Positions 1-8,032 of a stretch of 33,276 nt of DNA are shown piece after piece. Both the position numbers and the translations under genes were made by a program. The stretch comes from Verrucomicrobium sp. BvORR034 (lineage in GTDB: Bacteria > Verrucomicrobiota > Verrucomicrobiia > Verrucomicrobiales > Verrucomicrobiaceae): the NCBI RefSeq assembly GCF_000739635.1, contig NZ_BATQ01000121.1, positions 1 through 33,276 of the forward strand, in the 5' to 3' direction. How positions within the stretch are numbered: the first letter of the stretch is position 1; each line of letters begins with the position of its first letter. The notes beneath the pieces were generated by a model. It did no database searches, was not told the origin of the DNA, and was given only the letters and a program-made list of their open reading frames with translations.

Positions 1-1
1 G

Positions 2-2497
2 GCCAATGCCCTGCTGACCGTGGATGTCGCCACCCTGGCAGACGCCGTCGTGGACACCACCCCAACCGGCAAGAACCTGCAGCTCACTGGCACGGGCAAT
101 GTCACCGCCCAGACGAGTGAGACGCTCAACACTCTTCGGATTGCTGGAAACAACAACATCACGCTGGCCGCAGGCGCCACCCTGGAAGTCCAGAGCATCC
201 TCAAGGCCGGCGGCAACGCCTCCGAGATCACGGGCGGCACAGGTCTCGGGCTGGAAAGCGGTGATGACCGGGACTTCATCATCCGCACCGACCTGGCTAC
301 GGACACGCTCACGATTTCCAGCGTGCTGCTGGGCAGCATCGAGAACGGACTCACCAAGTCAGGTCTCGGCACCCTCATCCTGGCCGCCTCCAACCAGTAC
401 GCAGGCATCACGAACCTGCTGGACGGCACCCTCAAGCTTGCCCACGTCAACGGACTGGGGCTCAACTCCTTCAACGACCGCACTCGGGTCCACTCGACCG
501 CTCTTCTCGACATCGGTGAACTCACCATCGCAGAGATCATCGAGCTCTACAACGGCGGCGCGGTTGGCACCTCCACCGGCACCCTCGGCACGCTCACGGG
601 CGAAATCATCCTGAACGGCAGCGGCAGTCTTCAACCCGCCGCCTCGACCATCCTGCACGTGAGCAGCATCATCAGCGGCAGCGGCAGCCTCGCCCACACC
701 GGTGCTGGCCAGACCATCCTCACTTCAGCCAACACTTTCACTGGCGATGTGAACGTGAACAACGGCACACTGGTGGTCACCGGCAATCAGAACCTCGGCT
801 TGGGGAACAAGACCATCAACGTGGCCAATGCGGCCCGCCCCGCCCTGGCGCTGGACGGATCAGCAGGGAATCTCACCCTGGGCGTGAACTACTCCTGGAA
901 CCTCAGCAGTGATGGCAGCACCGCCACCCTCGGCGCCCTCATCAACGTGGCTGGTACCAACACCATCAATGGTGCCATTCATCTCACCAACGGCGGGGGC
1001 GGCCAGGCCAAGATCTACGCCCAGGCAGGCAAACTCATCATCAACGGCACCATCGACTCCAACACCGCCACCTCAGGTCGCACTCTGCTGCTGGATGGCC
1101 CTGCCGAAGGCGAACTCAACGGTGTCATCAGCGATACCAGCCAGGTGGTGAGCATCACCAAGAGCGGCACCGGCATCTGGACGGTCAATGGAAACAACAC
1201 CTACACCGGCGCGGTGTCCGTGACGGACGGCACCCTGAAGGTGAGCAATATTTCAGACATCGGAACCGCACAGGCGCTCGGATCCGGCGCCGCAGCCATC
1301 ACCCTGGGCTCTGCCACCACGACCGGCACACTGGACTACACCGGTCTCGTCGCCGCCACGCTGGCGCGCAACATCACCGTCTCCGGTGTCGGCGGCGGAG
1401 TGGTGCGGAACTCCAGCGGACAACTGCTCACCTTGAGCGGAGTCCTCACGCACAACGCGCGCCCGCTCACCTTCTCCCAGGGGGCATTCCTCATCACGGG
1501 CAACATCACCGGCAACAATGCCAACTCGCACACCATCATTTCCAATGCCCAGGTGACCTTCACCAACGCCACCAACAACTACAACGGCAACACCGTCGTC
1601 CAGGGAGGCGGCACTTTGAAGAACGGAGCCTCTGAGGTGCTCCCCAATGGAACCACGGTGGTGCTGGGCGACGCCACCGGCAACAGCAACGGCACCTATG
1701 ATCTCAACGGGTACAATGAAACCGTTACAGGGCTCACCCATGCAGGCACCGGGCAGGCAGTCGTGACCAACAGTGGTGCGACCGGAACGGGCACGCTGAC
1801 GGTCACCGGCACCAGCAACTACAACGGGGCCATCGTGGACGGGGCCACGGCCCAAGTGGCGCTCATCAAGAGCACCGCGGGCGTCTTCACACTTTCCGGG
1901 GCAAACACCTACACCGGCACCACCCAGGTGACTGGGGGCACCTTGGCCATCGCCGTTACCGGCTCCCTCACCAGCCAGGTCAGTGTCTCCGCAGGTGCCA
2001 CACTGGATCTGCTGGGAACGATCAACGGCCATGGCGTTGATTCCTCAGGCAATCTCGTCATCGGCAGTGGCGGCACCACCGGCGTGGCCACCATTCACGG
2101 GGCCCTTACCACCACCGCCACCAGCGGTCTCTACTTTGACATCAAAGGTGCCGACCGCGGCGCGACGACTGCAGGGTATGATGCCATCAACGGGCTAACC
2201 GGGCTCACACTCAGCGGTACCATCAACATTGCGCTCGATGCCGGGTTCACTCCTACGGAGAGCAGCACGTTCAATCTCATCGACTGGACCCTGATCAACG
2301 CCTCCTTCATCAACAACGGATACACGTTCAACTTCACCGGAGTTGACGTTTCCACCCTCGGACTGGAGTGGCGCACTGATCTCTTCAGCACCACGGGATC
2401 CATCTACCTGGCCAGTGCCGTCCCAGAGCCCGGCCGCATCGTGATGCTGGCGCTCGGTCTGGCAGCCCTGTTACTTAGAAGAAGACGCCGGGCGTAG
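2..2497 (+). CDS. Autotransporter-associated beta-strand repeat protein with PEP-CTERM sorting tail (5' truncated)
   Basis: The reading frame is open from base 2, so the gene starts left of the window; the GTG at 20 is internal. About 830 residues are visible. They are rich in Gly, Thr, Asn and Ser and carry diverged copies of a roughly 30-residue motif of the type 'KSGxGxxxLxGxNTYTGxTxVxxGTL' (numbering from base 20: residues 111-140, 224-253, 379-408 and 615-644, with weaker copies between). This is the PATR-type autotransporter-associated repeat, which folds as a beta-helix. The last 25 residues are a PEP-CTERM signal: VPEP at 801-804, a hydrophobic helix, then an RRRRR cluster. Family knowledge says such proteins are exported, processed by an exosortase and placed on the surface or in the matrix. 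No beta-barrel domain follows, so this is not a classical type V autotransporter. The substrate or role is unknown. Confidence is high for the class. Confidence 0.9.
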   Translation, partial: ANALLTVDVATLADAVVDTTPTGKNLQLTGTGNVTAQTSETLNTLRIAGNNNITLAAGATLEVQSILKAGGNASEITGGTGLGLESGDDRDFIIRTDLATDTLTISSVLLGSIENGLTKSGLGTLILAASNQYAGITNLLDGTLKLAHVNGLGLNSFNDRTRVHSTALLDIGELTIAEIIELYNGGAVGTSTGTLGTLTGEIILNGSGSLQPAASTILHVSSIISGSGSLAHTGAGQTILTSANTFTGDVNVNNGTLVVTGNQNLGLGNKTINVANAARPALALDGSAGNLTLGVNYSWNLSSDGSTATLGALINVAGTNTINGAIHLTNGGGGQAKIYAQAGKLIINGTIDSNTATSGRTLLLDGPAEGELNGVISDTSQVVSITKSGTGIWTVNGNNTYTGAVSVTDGTLKVSNISDIGTAQALGSGAAAITLGSATTTGTLDYTGLVAATLARNITVSGVGGGVVRNSSGQLLTLSGVLTHNARPLTFSQGAFLITGNITGNNANSHTIISNAQVTFTNATNNYNGNTVVQGGGTLKNGASEVLPNGTTVVLGDATGNSNGTYDLNGYNETVTGLTHAGTGQAVVTNSGATGTGTLTVTGTSNYNGAIVDGATAQVALIKSTAGVFTLSGANTYTGTTQVTGGTLAIAVTGSLTSQVSVSAGATLDLLGTINGHGVDSSGNLVIGSGGTTGVATIHGALTTTATSGLYFDIKGADRGATTAGYDAINGLTGLTLSGTINIALDAGFTPTESSTFNLIDWTLINASFINNGYTFNFTGVDVSTLGLEWRTDLFSTTGSIYLASAVPEPGRIVMLALGLAALLLRRRRRA

Positions 2498-2534
2498 CAG
2501 GCTAGAACCCCAAAGTCACTCAAGATATCCGCAA

Positions 2535-2568
2535 AGGGGCAGGGGCCGGCGCTCCCTCCCCTTTTTTT
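2535..2568 (+). terminator. Intrinsic terminator after the PEP-CTERM gene
   Basis: Stem AGGGG(C)AGGG pairs with CCCTCCCCT, with one bulged C and a 9-nt loop, and is followed directly by seven T residues. It sits 38 bp after the stop codon at 2497. Confidence 0.8.
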
Positions 2569-2609
2569 GTGTCAGATCACAACTCCGTGTTCACCAGGAC
2601 CACACGGAC

Positions 2610-2656
2610 GATTCGCAAACGAATCTTCAATCAGATGAATAAACACTCATCTGATT
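2610..2656. promoter_or_regulatory. Two adjacent inverted repeats in the intergenic region
   Basis: GATTCG (2610-2615) pairs with CGAATC (2620-2625) over a 4-nt loop. AATCAGATGA (2629-2638) pairs with TCATCTGATT (2647-2656) over an 8-nt loop. Neither is followed by a T-tract, so they are not obvious terminators. They lie 80-126 bp before the start of the histidine-rich gene and could be operator sites or leader hairpins. Confidence 0.4.
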
Positions 2657-2735
2657 CCATCAAAGATTCAGTGCCGGGCAGCAGGTGTTGCTCCGCGAAC
2701 CGTGTTCCAAACCGAACCCCCTACCCCAGACGGAC

Positions 2736-3029
2736 ATGAAACTCCCCTCCCCTCGCCCCCTTCTTGCCATTTTCGCAGCGGCCACCTTGGCGCTGGCCGC
2801 CAGCTTGACGCCCTCCACGGCGGCAGCACGTGAAACTCACAGTCAGCGCCACAGTGAGTCCTCTCATGAAGTTCAGACCGTCGGCCATCGCCATGGTCAT
2901 GGGCACAGCCATCATCATCATCGCCGCCCGCGTCTGGAGCACCGCTTCTGCGGCAGCCATCGCCATCACCACACGCACATCTGGTACGGCAGACATCACC
3001 GGGTGTACAAATGCTGGGGACATCGCTAA
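2736..3029 (+). CDS. Small exported histidine-rich protein, putative metal-binding
   Basis: The 97-residue protein starts at ATG 2736, where a clear signal peptide begins: Lys near the start, a hydrophobic Leu/Ala core, then a Ser-Thr-Ala-Ala-Ala cleavage region around residue 30. A GTG at 2685 would only add 17 charged residues in front of the signal. The mature part is about 66 residues and contains 20 histidines, two cysteines and many arginines, with HGHGHSHHHH and HRHHHTH runs. Such compositions usually bind Ni, Zn, Cu or Co; the metal here is a guess. The gene stands alone on the plus strand between a terminator and a MITE. The TAA stop (3027-3029) is also the target duplication of the MITE, so transcription must read into the element. 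No family is recognised beyond the composition. Confidence 0.7.
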   Translation: MKLPSPRPLLAIFAAATLALAASLTPSTAAARETHSQRHSESSHEVQTVGHRHGHGHSHHHHRRPRLEHRFCGSHRHHHTHIWYGRHHRVYKCWGHR

Positions 3030-3250
3030 GAACCTGTTTGGATAAAAACGCTGAGTGTGTTGCGAGGCATTTTGAGTCTGGACAAGGCGCGAAGAGGGCG
3101 TAAATCGAAATTCACAACCGATGAGCAACGCAGTCCAGGCTCAAAAGGCCCGCAACCCGGAGGGGGCAGTTCTCAGGCTCGGCGAAGCCGCTTTTATCTC
3201 ATTCCCTTAGTTGAACCTGCCACACCCGGATGTTTTATCCAAACAGGTTC
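3030..3250. mobile_element. MITE copy 1 (221 bp, TIRs, 3-bp TSD TAA)
   Basis: The ends are perfect inverted repeats, GAACCTGTTTGGATAAAA at 3030 and its complement ending at 3250. The element is flanked by TAA on both sides (3027-3029 and 3251-3253). Inside, TTTTGAGTCTGGAC (3070-3083) pairs with GTCCAGGCTCAAAA (3133-3146) with one mismatch, giving a second nested stem. No transposase is encoded, and the short open frame across its right end has no credible protein. It is about 96% identical by eye (8 substitutions, 2 one-base indels) to the copy at 5278-5500. TNA-type 3-bp duplications are known for parts of the IS5 family, so an IS5-like transposase in trans is a reasonable but unproven source. 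Confidence 0.88.
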
Positions 3251-3425
3251 TAAGCTCCCCGCACCTCAAGGCTGGAACGCGCCGTGCCAGACTTGAGGCG
3301 TAATCTTGACCAGTTGCAAAGTTCTCAAATTCATATTCCCGCACGAAAGCGGCCTATTTTCATTGCTTCCGGCAACTGATCACTCCGGCATTGTAGTACG
3401 CCCGATAGGCATCCCTGCTCCGATT

Positions 3426-4178
3426 ATGGGCGTCATGCCTCCTTCTGTTTTGCCCGCTCCCTCTTCTCAGAAGTCTGCTTTGACCACCCGAGTCCTGGTG
3501 GTGGATGATCATCCCGGCTTCCGCCTGGGCGTGGTCGAGATGTTACACGATATCGAAGGATTCGAGGTGTGCGGGGAGGCCGGAGATTCTGCCTCCGCCA
3601 TGGATTCTTTTCGACACTTGGAGCCCGATCTCGTCGTCATGGATATCAGCCTGCCTGGCCGGGATGGTATAGAAGTAACCAAGATGATGCTGGCAGAACG
3701 ACCGCACACCACCGTGCTGGTTCTCACCATGCATGATGAACTATTCTATGGTCTGCGCGCCCTCAAGGCAGGGGCCTACGGATACTTGCGCAAGGACGAC
3801 ACCCTCACCCAGTTGGCCGACGCCATTCGTCTTACCGCGAGCCGGACCCACTATGTGAGCCCCAAGCTTCTCGCTCATCTGGTCAAGAAGCTCGCTCACA
3901 CCCCCACCGTGGAGGTGGAAGGCAAACCGGCCATCCAAGGGCTCTCGGACCGGGAGATGGAGGTGTTTCACTGGTTGGCCAAAGGCCTGGGGACAAGGCA
4001 GATCGCGACCCAGCTTGGACTCAGCATCAAGACCATCGAGACCCACCGGGCCCATATCAAGAGCAAGCTCCGCATGCCCACTGCAGAGTCAATTGTCAAA
4101 CTGGCCCGCGAGTGGCACGAACTGGACGAACAGTCCTGTGCCCTTGAGCGAAACGGGAACGGCCAGGAAGCGGGCTGA
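3426..4178 (+). CDS. NarL/FixJ-family response regulator (orphan, first of three)
   Basis: This is a two-domain response regulator of about 250 residues. The N-terminal receiver domain shows the acidic pair in VVDDHP, the phospho-acceptor Asp in VVMDISLPGRDG, the switch Thr in VLTMH and the Lys in LRKDD. The C-terminal LuxR-type HTH reads LSDREMEVFHWLAKGLGTRQIA and continues through KTIETHRAHIKSKL, where the recognition helix lies. The receiver begins about 20 residues after ATG 3426, which fits family length; ATG 3435 is an equal alternative, while an upstream in-frame start at 3306 would add an unlikely 40-residue leader. No histidine kinase is adjacent. The upstream MITE ends 175 bp before the start and could affect expression. 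It is very similar to the regulator at 9478, especially in the HTH, which suggests a duplication and overlapping DNA targets. Confidence 0.93.
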   Translation: MGVMPPSVLPAPSSQKSALTTRVLVVDDHPGFRLGVVEMLHDIEGFEVCGEAGDSASAMDSFRHLEPDLVVMDISLPGRDGIEVTKMMLAERPHTTVLVLTMHDELFYGLRALKAGAYGYLRKDDTLTQLADAIRLTASRTHYVSPKLLAHLVKKLAHTPTVEVEGKPAIQGLSDREMEVFHWLAKGLGTRQIATQLGLSIKTIETHRAHIKSKLRMPTAESIVKLAREWHELDEQSCALERNGNGQEAG

Positions 4179-4199
4179 GCGCCCAGCCCCTCGAACAAG

Positions 4200-4553
4200 T
4201 TACTCTTGTGAAGGAGGAGTTACTGGTGGCGGCACCTGTGGGGGCACTGGCGCACTTGGCACAGGAGGCGCGCTCGGTGCAGGGGTCGGCGTAGGCGGGG
4301 TGCTTGGAGCAGGCGCTGGAGGCGCACCGGGCACGGGTGCAGGAGCGCCCTCCGGAGTGGCACTGCCGCCCTGCGGAGGTATCGGTGTGGCCGGACGTGT
4401 CGGATCGGATCCGGTATCGCGTGGTGTGTAATAGTCCCGCGTGGGCGGTCCTTCCTGCCTCGGAGCATGCTCCTTGTTGCGGTCACATGCCGCCAAAGCG
4501 AGCATAAGGAAACAACCAGAACAGACCAGGAGAAAGGGGCGGAGGGCGTTCAT
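4200..4553 (-). CDS. Proline-rich lipoprotein, unknown function
   Basis: The 117-residue protein starts with a lipoprotein signal peptide: Arg at position 5, a hydrophobic stretch, then lipobox LAAC with Cys23. The residue after the cysteine is Asp, which in enterobacteria is a Lol-avoidance signal favouring the inner membrane; whether that rule holds in this phylum is unknown. The rest is low complexity, dominated by Pro, Ala, Thr and Gly in repeats like APxPxAPP, with no recognisable domain. Such regions act as extended spacers or peptidoglycan-spanning stalks. The gene is convergent with the response regulator to its left (21 bp between stops) and divergent from the DUF2892-like gene to its right. 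The anticodon strand is also open across this region, but only this strand gives a credible signal peptide. Confidence 0.72.
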   Translation of the reverse strand: MNALRPFLLVCSGCFLMLALAACDRNKEHAPRQEGPPTRDYYTPRDTGSDPTRPATPIPPQGGSATPEGAPAPVPGAPPAPAPSTPPTPTPAPSAPPVPSAPVPPQVPPPVTPPSQE

Positions 4554-4745
4554 GAGAAGACTGGGAGCTTTTCATAAGATCGCTCTCGTGCCGCCGCACG
4601 CAGGTAGGGCGAATCCCTGATTCGGCCATCAGGCAGCAGGCCTGCGCTGTTCCCGAAGCATTGGGACCGCCGCAACAACGGGCTGGCGTCGATTCAGCCC
4701 AAAACAAAACACAAACACCATACAGGCTCATAATCTGCCCTGCCT

Positions 4746-5222
4746 ATGAACACGACTGCTACTACCCCATTGCATCGCACATTGCCCGCCACCGACGAGC
4801 GAGTTCCCGCCAACACGGCCGACAACGTCAACCTGGACATTCGCCGCAAGATGGAGCAGCGACTGGCTCAACTGGCCGCGAGCGACAAGGATGCAATCAC
4901 ACGACGACTCCTGGAACTGGAGCACGAATGGGATATTGAACGGGTATTGGAAGCCAATGCCGCCACTGTTGTACTGGCCTCCGCCACTCTGGCCGTCATA
5001 GAAGACCGCCGCTGGGGTTGGCTTACGGTGGCAGTGGGGGCCTTCCTGCTGCAACACGCGGTCCAAGGATGGTGCCCACCCCTTCCAGTGTTGCGTCGAC
5101 TGGGCGTCCGCACTGCGAGAGAGATCAACGAAGAGCGCCTCGCCCTGCGCATCCTGCGCGGAGATTTTGCCGTGCCTGTGTCCACATCCGCCGAGGCGTT
5201 GGTACTGGCTCATGAGCATTGA
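4746..5222 (+). CDS. DUF2892/YgaP-like membrane protein
   Basis: This 158-residue protein has a charged, helical N-terminal half (residues about 25-65) followed by two hydrophobic segments (about 70-85 and 90-108). After these comes the signature QHAVQGWCPPLPVLRRLGVRT, which resembles the C-terminal membrane domain of YgaP and other DUF2892 proteins, where a Cys-Pro pair follows the second helix. In YgaP this domain anchors a rhodanese; here there is no rhodanese, only a soluble helical region, so the role is unknown. Sulfur or phage-shock related roles have been proposed for relatives, but nothing here proves one. The gene is monocistronic by its surroundings: a divergent lipoprotein lies upstream and a MITE inserted 55 bp after its stop. 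Confidence 0.72.
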   Translation: MNTTATTPLHRTLPATDERVPANTADNVNLDIRRKMEQRLAQLAASDKDAITRRLLELEHEWDIERVLEANAATVVLASATLAVIEDRRWGWLTVAVGAFLLQHAVQGWCPPLPVLRRLGVRTAREINEERLALRILRGDFAVPVSTSAEALVLAHEH

Positions 5223-5277
5223 ACGGGCAAGAGAATTTGACGTATCCTCTCATTCCAGGCAGGTCCTGGCTGCGTTA

Positions 5278-5500
5278 GAACCTGTTTGGATAAAAACGCT
5301 GGGTGTGTTGCGAGGCATTTTGAGTCTGGACAAGGCGCGAAGAGGGCGTGAATCGAGATTCACAACCGATGAGCAACGCCGTCCAGGCTCAAAAGGACCG
5401 CAACCCCGGAGGGGGCAGTTCTCAGGCTCGGCGAAGCCGCTTTTATCTCATTCCCTCAATTGAACCTGCCACACCCAGATGTTTTTATCCAAACAGGTTC
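5278..5500. mobile_element. MITE copy 2 (223 bp, TIRs, 3-bp TSD TTA)
   Basis: Same element and same orientation as the copy at 3030-3250. The terminal inverted repeats are GAACCTGTTTGGATAAAAAC and its complement, with flanking TTA duplications at 5275-5277 and 5501-5503. The internal nested stem is conserved. The TSD differs from that of copy 1 (TTA against TAA), so the two are independent insertions rather than one segmental duplication. It separates the DUF2892-like gene from the YciF-like gene. Confidence 0.88.
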
Positions 5501-5597
5501 TTAGGGAAAACAGAGTTTGATCGATCATGCCCCGAACTCGCCATCAGGGTCGCATCCTCCACCTCCGCCCTCCGGCATCCCCGCGATGCCACGGTGT

Positions 5598-6101
5598 ATG
5601 AAACTCGAAACACTCCACGACGCCTATGTGCATGAATTGAAGGACCTGCTCAGCGCGGAACGCCAGCTGACCAAGGCCCTGCCAAAGATGGCCAAAGCCA
5701 GTTCCAATGAAGAACTGGCTGCGGGATTCCAAGAACACCTGAGCCAGACGGAGGAACACGTAAACCGCCTGGAGAAAATCCTCTCTGATATGGGCGAGAG
5801 CTCCACCCGGGTGGAGAAGTGCAAGGCCATGGAAGGGCTCATCGCGGAAGGCTCGGACCTCATCAGCAAGGGTGGCACACCCGAGGTGGTGGATGCCTTG
5901 CTCATCGGTGCGGCCCAGAGGGTGGAGCACTACGAGATCGCCGCCTACGGCACCGCGCGAACGTTCGCTGAAATCCTGGGTGAGTCAGCCGCGGCGACCG
6001 TGCTGCAAACGACCTTGGATGAGGAAGGTGCCACGGACAAGAAGCTCACAAAACTGGCCATGAACACCGTCAATGTCGAAGCTCAGGCAGCGGCCCCTTG
6101 A
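5598..6101 (+). CDS. YciF-like ferritin-fold protein (DUF892)
   Basis: From ATG 5598 the protein is 167 residues, very close to the 166 residues of E. coli YciF, and begins at the conserved 'ETLHDAYVHELKDLLSAERQLTKALPKM' region. ATG 5586 and an earlier in-frame ATG at 5517 would only add a proline-rich leader that looks non-coding. The family folds as a ferritin-like four-helix bundle. The candidate carboxylate and histidine ligands are visible in HELKDLLSAE, in the EEHVNRLEK segment and in RVEHYEIAAYG. YciF relatives are stress-induced and may bind a di-metal centre; the reaction is not known. The MITE lies just upstream (ends 5500), so it may sit in or near the promoter. A weak terminator follows. 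Confidence 0.88.
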   Translation: MKLETLHDAYVHELKDLLSAERQLTKALPKMAKASSNEELAAGFQEHLSQTEEHVNRLEKILSDMGESSTRVEKCKAMEGLIAEGSDLISKGGTPEVVDALLIGAAQRVEHYEIAAYGTARTFAEILGESAAATVLQTTLDEEGATDKKLTKLAMNTVNVEAQAAAP

Positions 6102-6113
6102 AGGCACTTCGCG

Positions 6114-6138
6114 CAGCTTTCCAAACAGCTGACTTTTT
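6114..6138 (+). terminator. Weak intrinsic terminator after the YciF-like gene
   Basis: A short stem, CAGCT (6114-6118) with AGCTG (6127-6131) and an 8-nt loop, is followed after AC by five T residues. The stem is short, so this is tentative. Confidence 0.4.
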
Positions 6139-6228
6139 CTGCCACCATAACTAACTGACTGCCCAATGTGTGGGGAATTTTGCTGCATCCAAATGCTGCC
6201 CAACACATAGCACTGACCCCCAATCCAG

Positions 6229-6289
6229 CCTCTGGCCGCTCCACTCCCGCTCTCCCTTAGTCAGGAACGGGAAACGAGATGGCCAGAGG
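6229..6289. repeat. Widely spaced inverted repeat in the intergenic region
   Basis: CCTCTGGCC (6229-6237) and GGCCAGAGG (6281-6289) are perfect complements separated by 43 nt. They lie between the convergent YciF-like and porin genes. No T-tract follows on either strand. The rest of 6139-6334 shows nothing else. Confidence 0.4.
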
Positions 6290-6334
6290 TTGCGATCTTT
6301 GGAGCCAACTCTACGGATGCGCCCTGCTGACCTT

Positions 6335-7717
6335 TTAGAAAGTGATCAGGTAGTTGCAGATCAAACGCAGATCCGTCAGATCATCGGACGCTGCCGCCCG
6401 CTCATCTACCAATGCATAGCGCAGGCGCAATGACAGACCTTTGAACACCCCTTCCGGAGCGCTCCACTGGAGGTTGAAGTTGTATTCATCCCGGGCATGC
6501 TTGCCTGTCGCATCCGGTGCAGAGCCGTGCACCCAGAGGGCATACGTGCTGAGACCCTTGATTTCCTTGAACTCATACGCGGCACGCAGCATCCAGGCCG
6601 CTTCCCCCGCACGGTTGAAGTCCTCCACCTGCACGCTGGTGTAGCCCGGATAGCCGGCCCAGGGGCTCATCATGCCGATGTCACCGCTGATGTTGGTGTA
6701 CGCAGCGGTAAAGAGTGCCCGCCCCACAGGCAGTTCGGCTTTGATGCCGTATTGCTGGCCACTGTCGCCCGGGTTCAGCAGCAGATCATTCCCCACGCTG
6801 CGTTGATCGATAAACTGCACTGCCAGGCGGGGTGTGAGCCCCCCGCCCATGGCGAATTCCATCTTGGCCTCCGCGAAGCCGATGTTCACGATATCCGGGC
6901 AATAGTAGTCCAGTGCACCAAGGGAGAAGCCTCCTTGCTTGTAGAGCCCCCCGGCGGCAATCACGCCTCGTTCGACTTCAGCCCCGGCATCCACAGACAT
7001 GGAGACAAACTCGTCCGAGTTCCGCTCTTTGATGGAGTCCACATAACCCAGTCCATAGCGCAGAGAGGCCCCTTTGGAGCCCACCTTGGTGCCGCCCATG
7101 AGGGAGATGGCCTCGAAAGTGTTGGGCGTCATGCGTGAGTCGTTGCGGTTGATGAAGGGGGTGTCGTACTCCTTGCGCCCGACAGTCAGGTTCAGCCCCT
7201 CGATGATCTTCACGTCAGCATACAGCTCGCCCAGGACCTCATACCCATGCTGCCCCCGCCCCAGCAGCAGCGCCGCATCCTTGTCGGGGTCACCATGCAG
7301 CTTTTGGGAGGTATAACCCGTGGCCCCAAAGGAGAAATGGTCGAGAAAGTAGTCCGTCTTCACGCCGGCCCAGCCCCCTGTGGCCAGACTCTCCGTCTCG
7401 GAGCCATCGTAGTTCTGGCGGCCCAGATACATGGTGCGAAAGTCCAAGTTGAACTTCGTCCCCGACGGGGCCCCCACCGCAGCCTGAGCGGCCGGTGCCC
7501 TGCGGGGACGACCGCTGAATGCCTCCTCCAGCGGCGTCTGCCCCTGCTCCACGGAGGAAGGCGGTGCGGAGACCGCCTCCGGCTGGGCATAAGCACCTGT
7601 CCCAACCGACAGCCCCACCAGCATCAAGGCGTATCCCAACCTCCTGACGGGTGAAATGACCGCGCAAGTGTTGTGTCGGGTCGGTACACGATGGCTTACG
7701 GAGGAGTATTTGCTCAT
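6335..7717 (-). CDS. OprD-like outer-membrane porin
   Basis: This is a 460-residue exported protein. A signal peptide ends near Ala-Tyr-Ala-Gln (about residue 45) after a hydrophobic stretch, GYALMLVGLSVGTG. The mature part matches the OprD porin pattern: an early FNLDFRTMYLGRQNYDG region, a GWAGVKTDYFLDHFSFG strand pair, then LNLTVGRKEYDTPFINRNDSRMTPNTFEA, which is a typical OprD signature. Alternating hydrophobic strands continue to a C-terminal aromatic residue (LITF), the usual outer-membrane assembly signal. Family members are 18-stranded channels for small organic acids, peptides or amino acids; the substrate here cannot be read. A proline/alanine-rich linker follows the signal. The gene is convergent with the YciF-like gene and divergent from the small gene at about 8 kb. 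Confidence 0.87.
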   Translation of the reverse strand: MSKYSSVSHRVPTRHNTCAVISPVRRLGYALMLVGLSVGTGAYAQPEAVSAPPSSVEQGQTPLEEAFSGRPRRAPAAQAAVGAPSGTKFNLDFRTMYLGRQNYDGSETESLATGGWAGVKTDYFLDHFSFGATGYTSQKLHGDPDKDAALLLGRGQHGYEVLGELYADVKIIEGLNLTVGRKEYDTPFINRNDSRMTPNTFEAISLMGGTKVGSKGASLRYGLGYVDSIKERNSDEFVSMSVDAGAEVERGVIAAGGLYKQGGFSLGALDYYCPDIVNIGFAEAKMEFAMGGGLTPRLAVQFIDQRSVGNDLLLNPGDSGQQYGIKAELPVGRALFTAAYTNISGDIGMMSPWAGYPGYTSVQVEDFNRAGEAAWMLRAAYEFKEIKGLSTYALWVHGSAPDATGKHARDEYNFNLQWSAPEGVFKGLSLRLRYALVDERAAASDDLTDLRLICNYLITF

Positions 7718-8032
7718 TTTGGATCAGTGAAGCGGTCACGGAAGTAGTCGGCGGTGCCTCCGACGCAAGCAATTCTTGTGCAACGTCTTGGGGTCAATAC
7801 TGCCTCGACACGCTATCCCAGTCGGGTTCACACCTCTCAATGCCCCCTTCCCCCAAGACTTCTCCCGAGGCGGGCGCACGAGCTATCCTAAAGTCTAAGA
7901 AAGAACCCCTAGAAAATGATCAGGCATGCACTTAACATTCAAAGGTTGGCAGCCCTTGCGTTATGGTGCTGCCAGACTCCTGCCGCAGTCGCCCCTCACC
8001 GCGGAACTCACGTCCCAGCCATCTCTGCGTCC

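Noticed and set aside
1253-2032. Minus-strand open frame opposite the PEP-CTERM repeat gene
   Set aside because: It mirrors the repetitive Gly/Thr-rich gene and shows no domain of its own.
3057-3296. Short open frame across the right end of MITE copy 1
   Set aside because: Its end lies in unrelated flanking sequence, the same frame differs in copy 2, and there is no protein motif.
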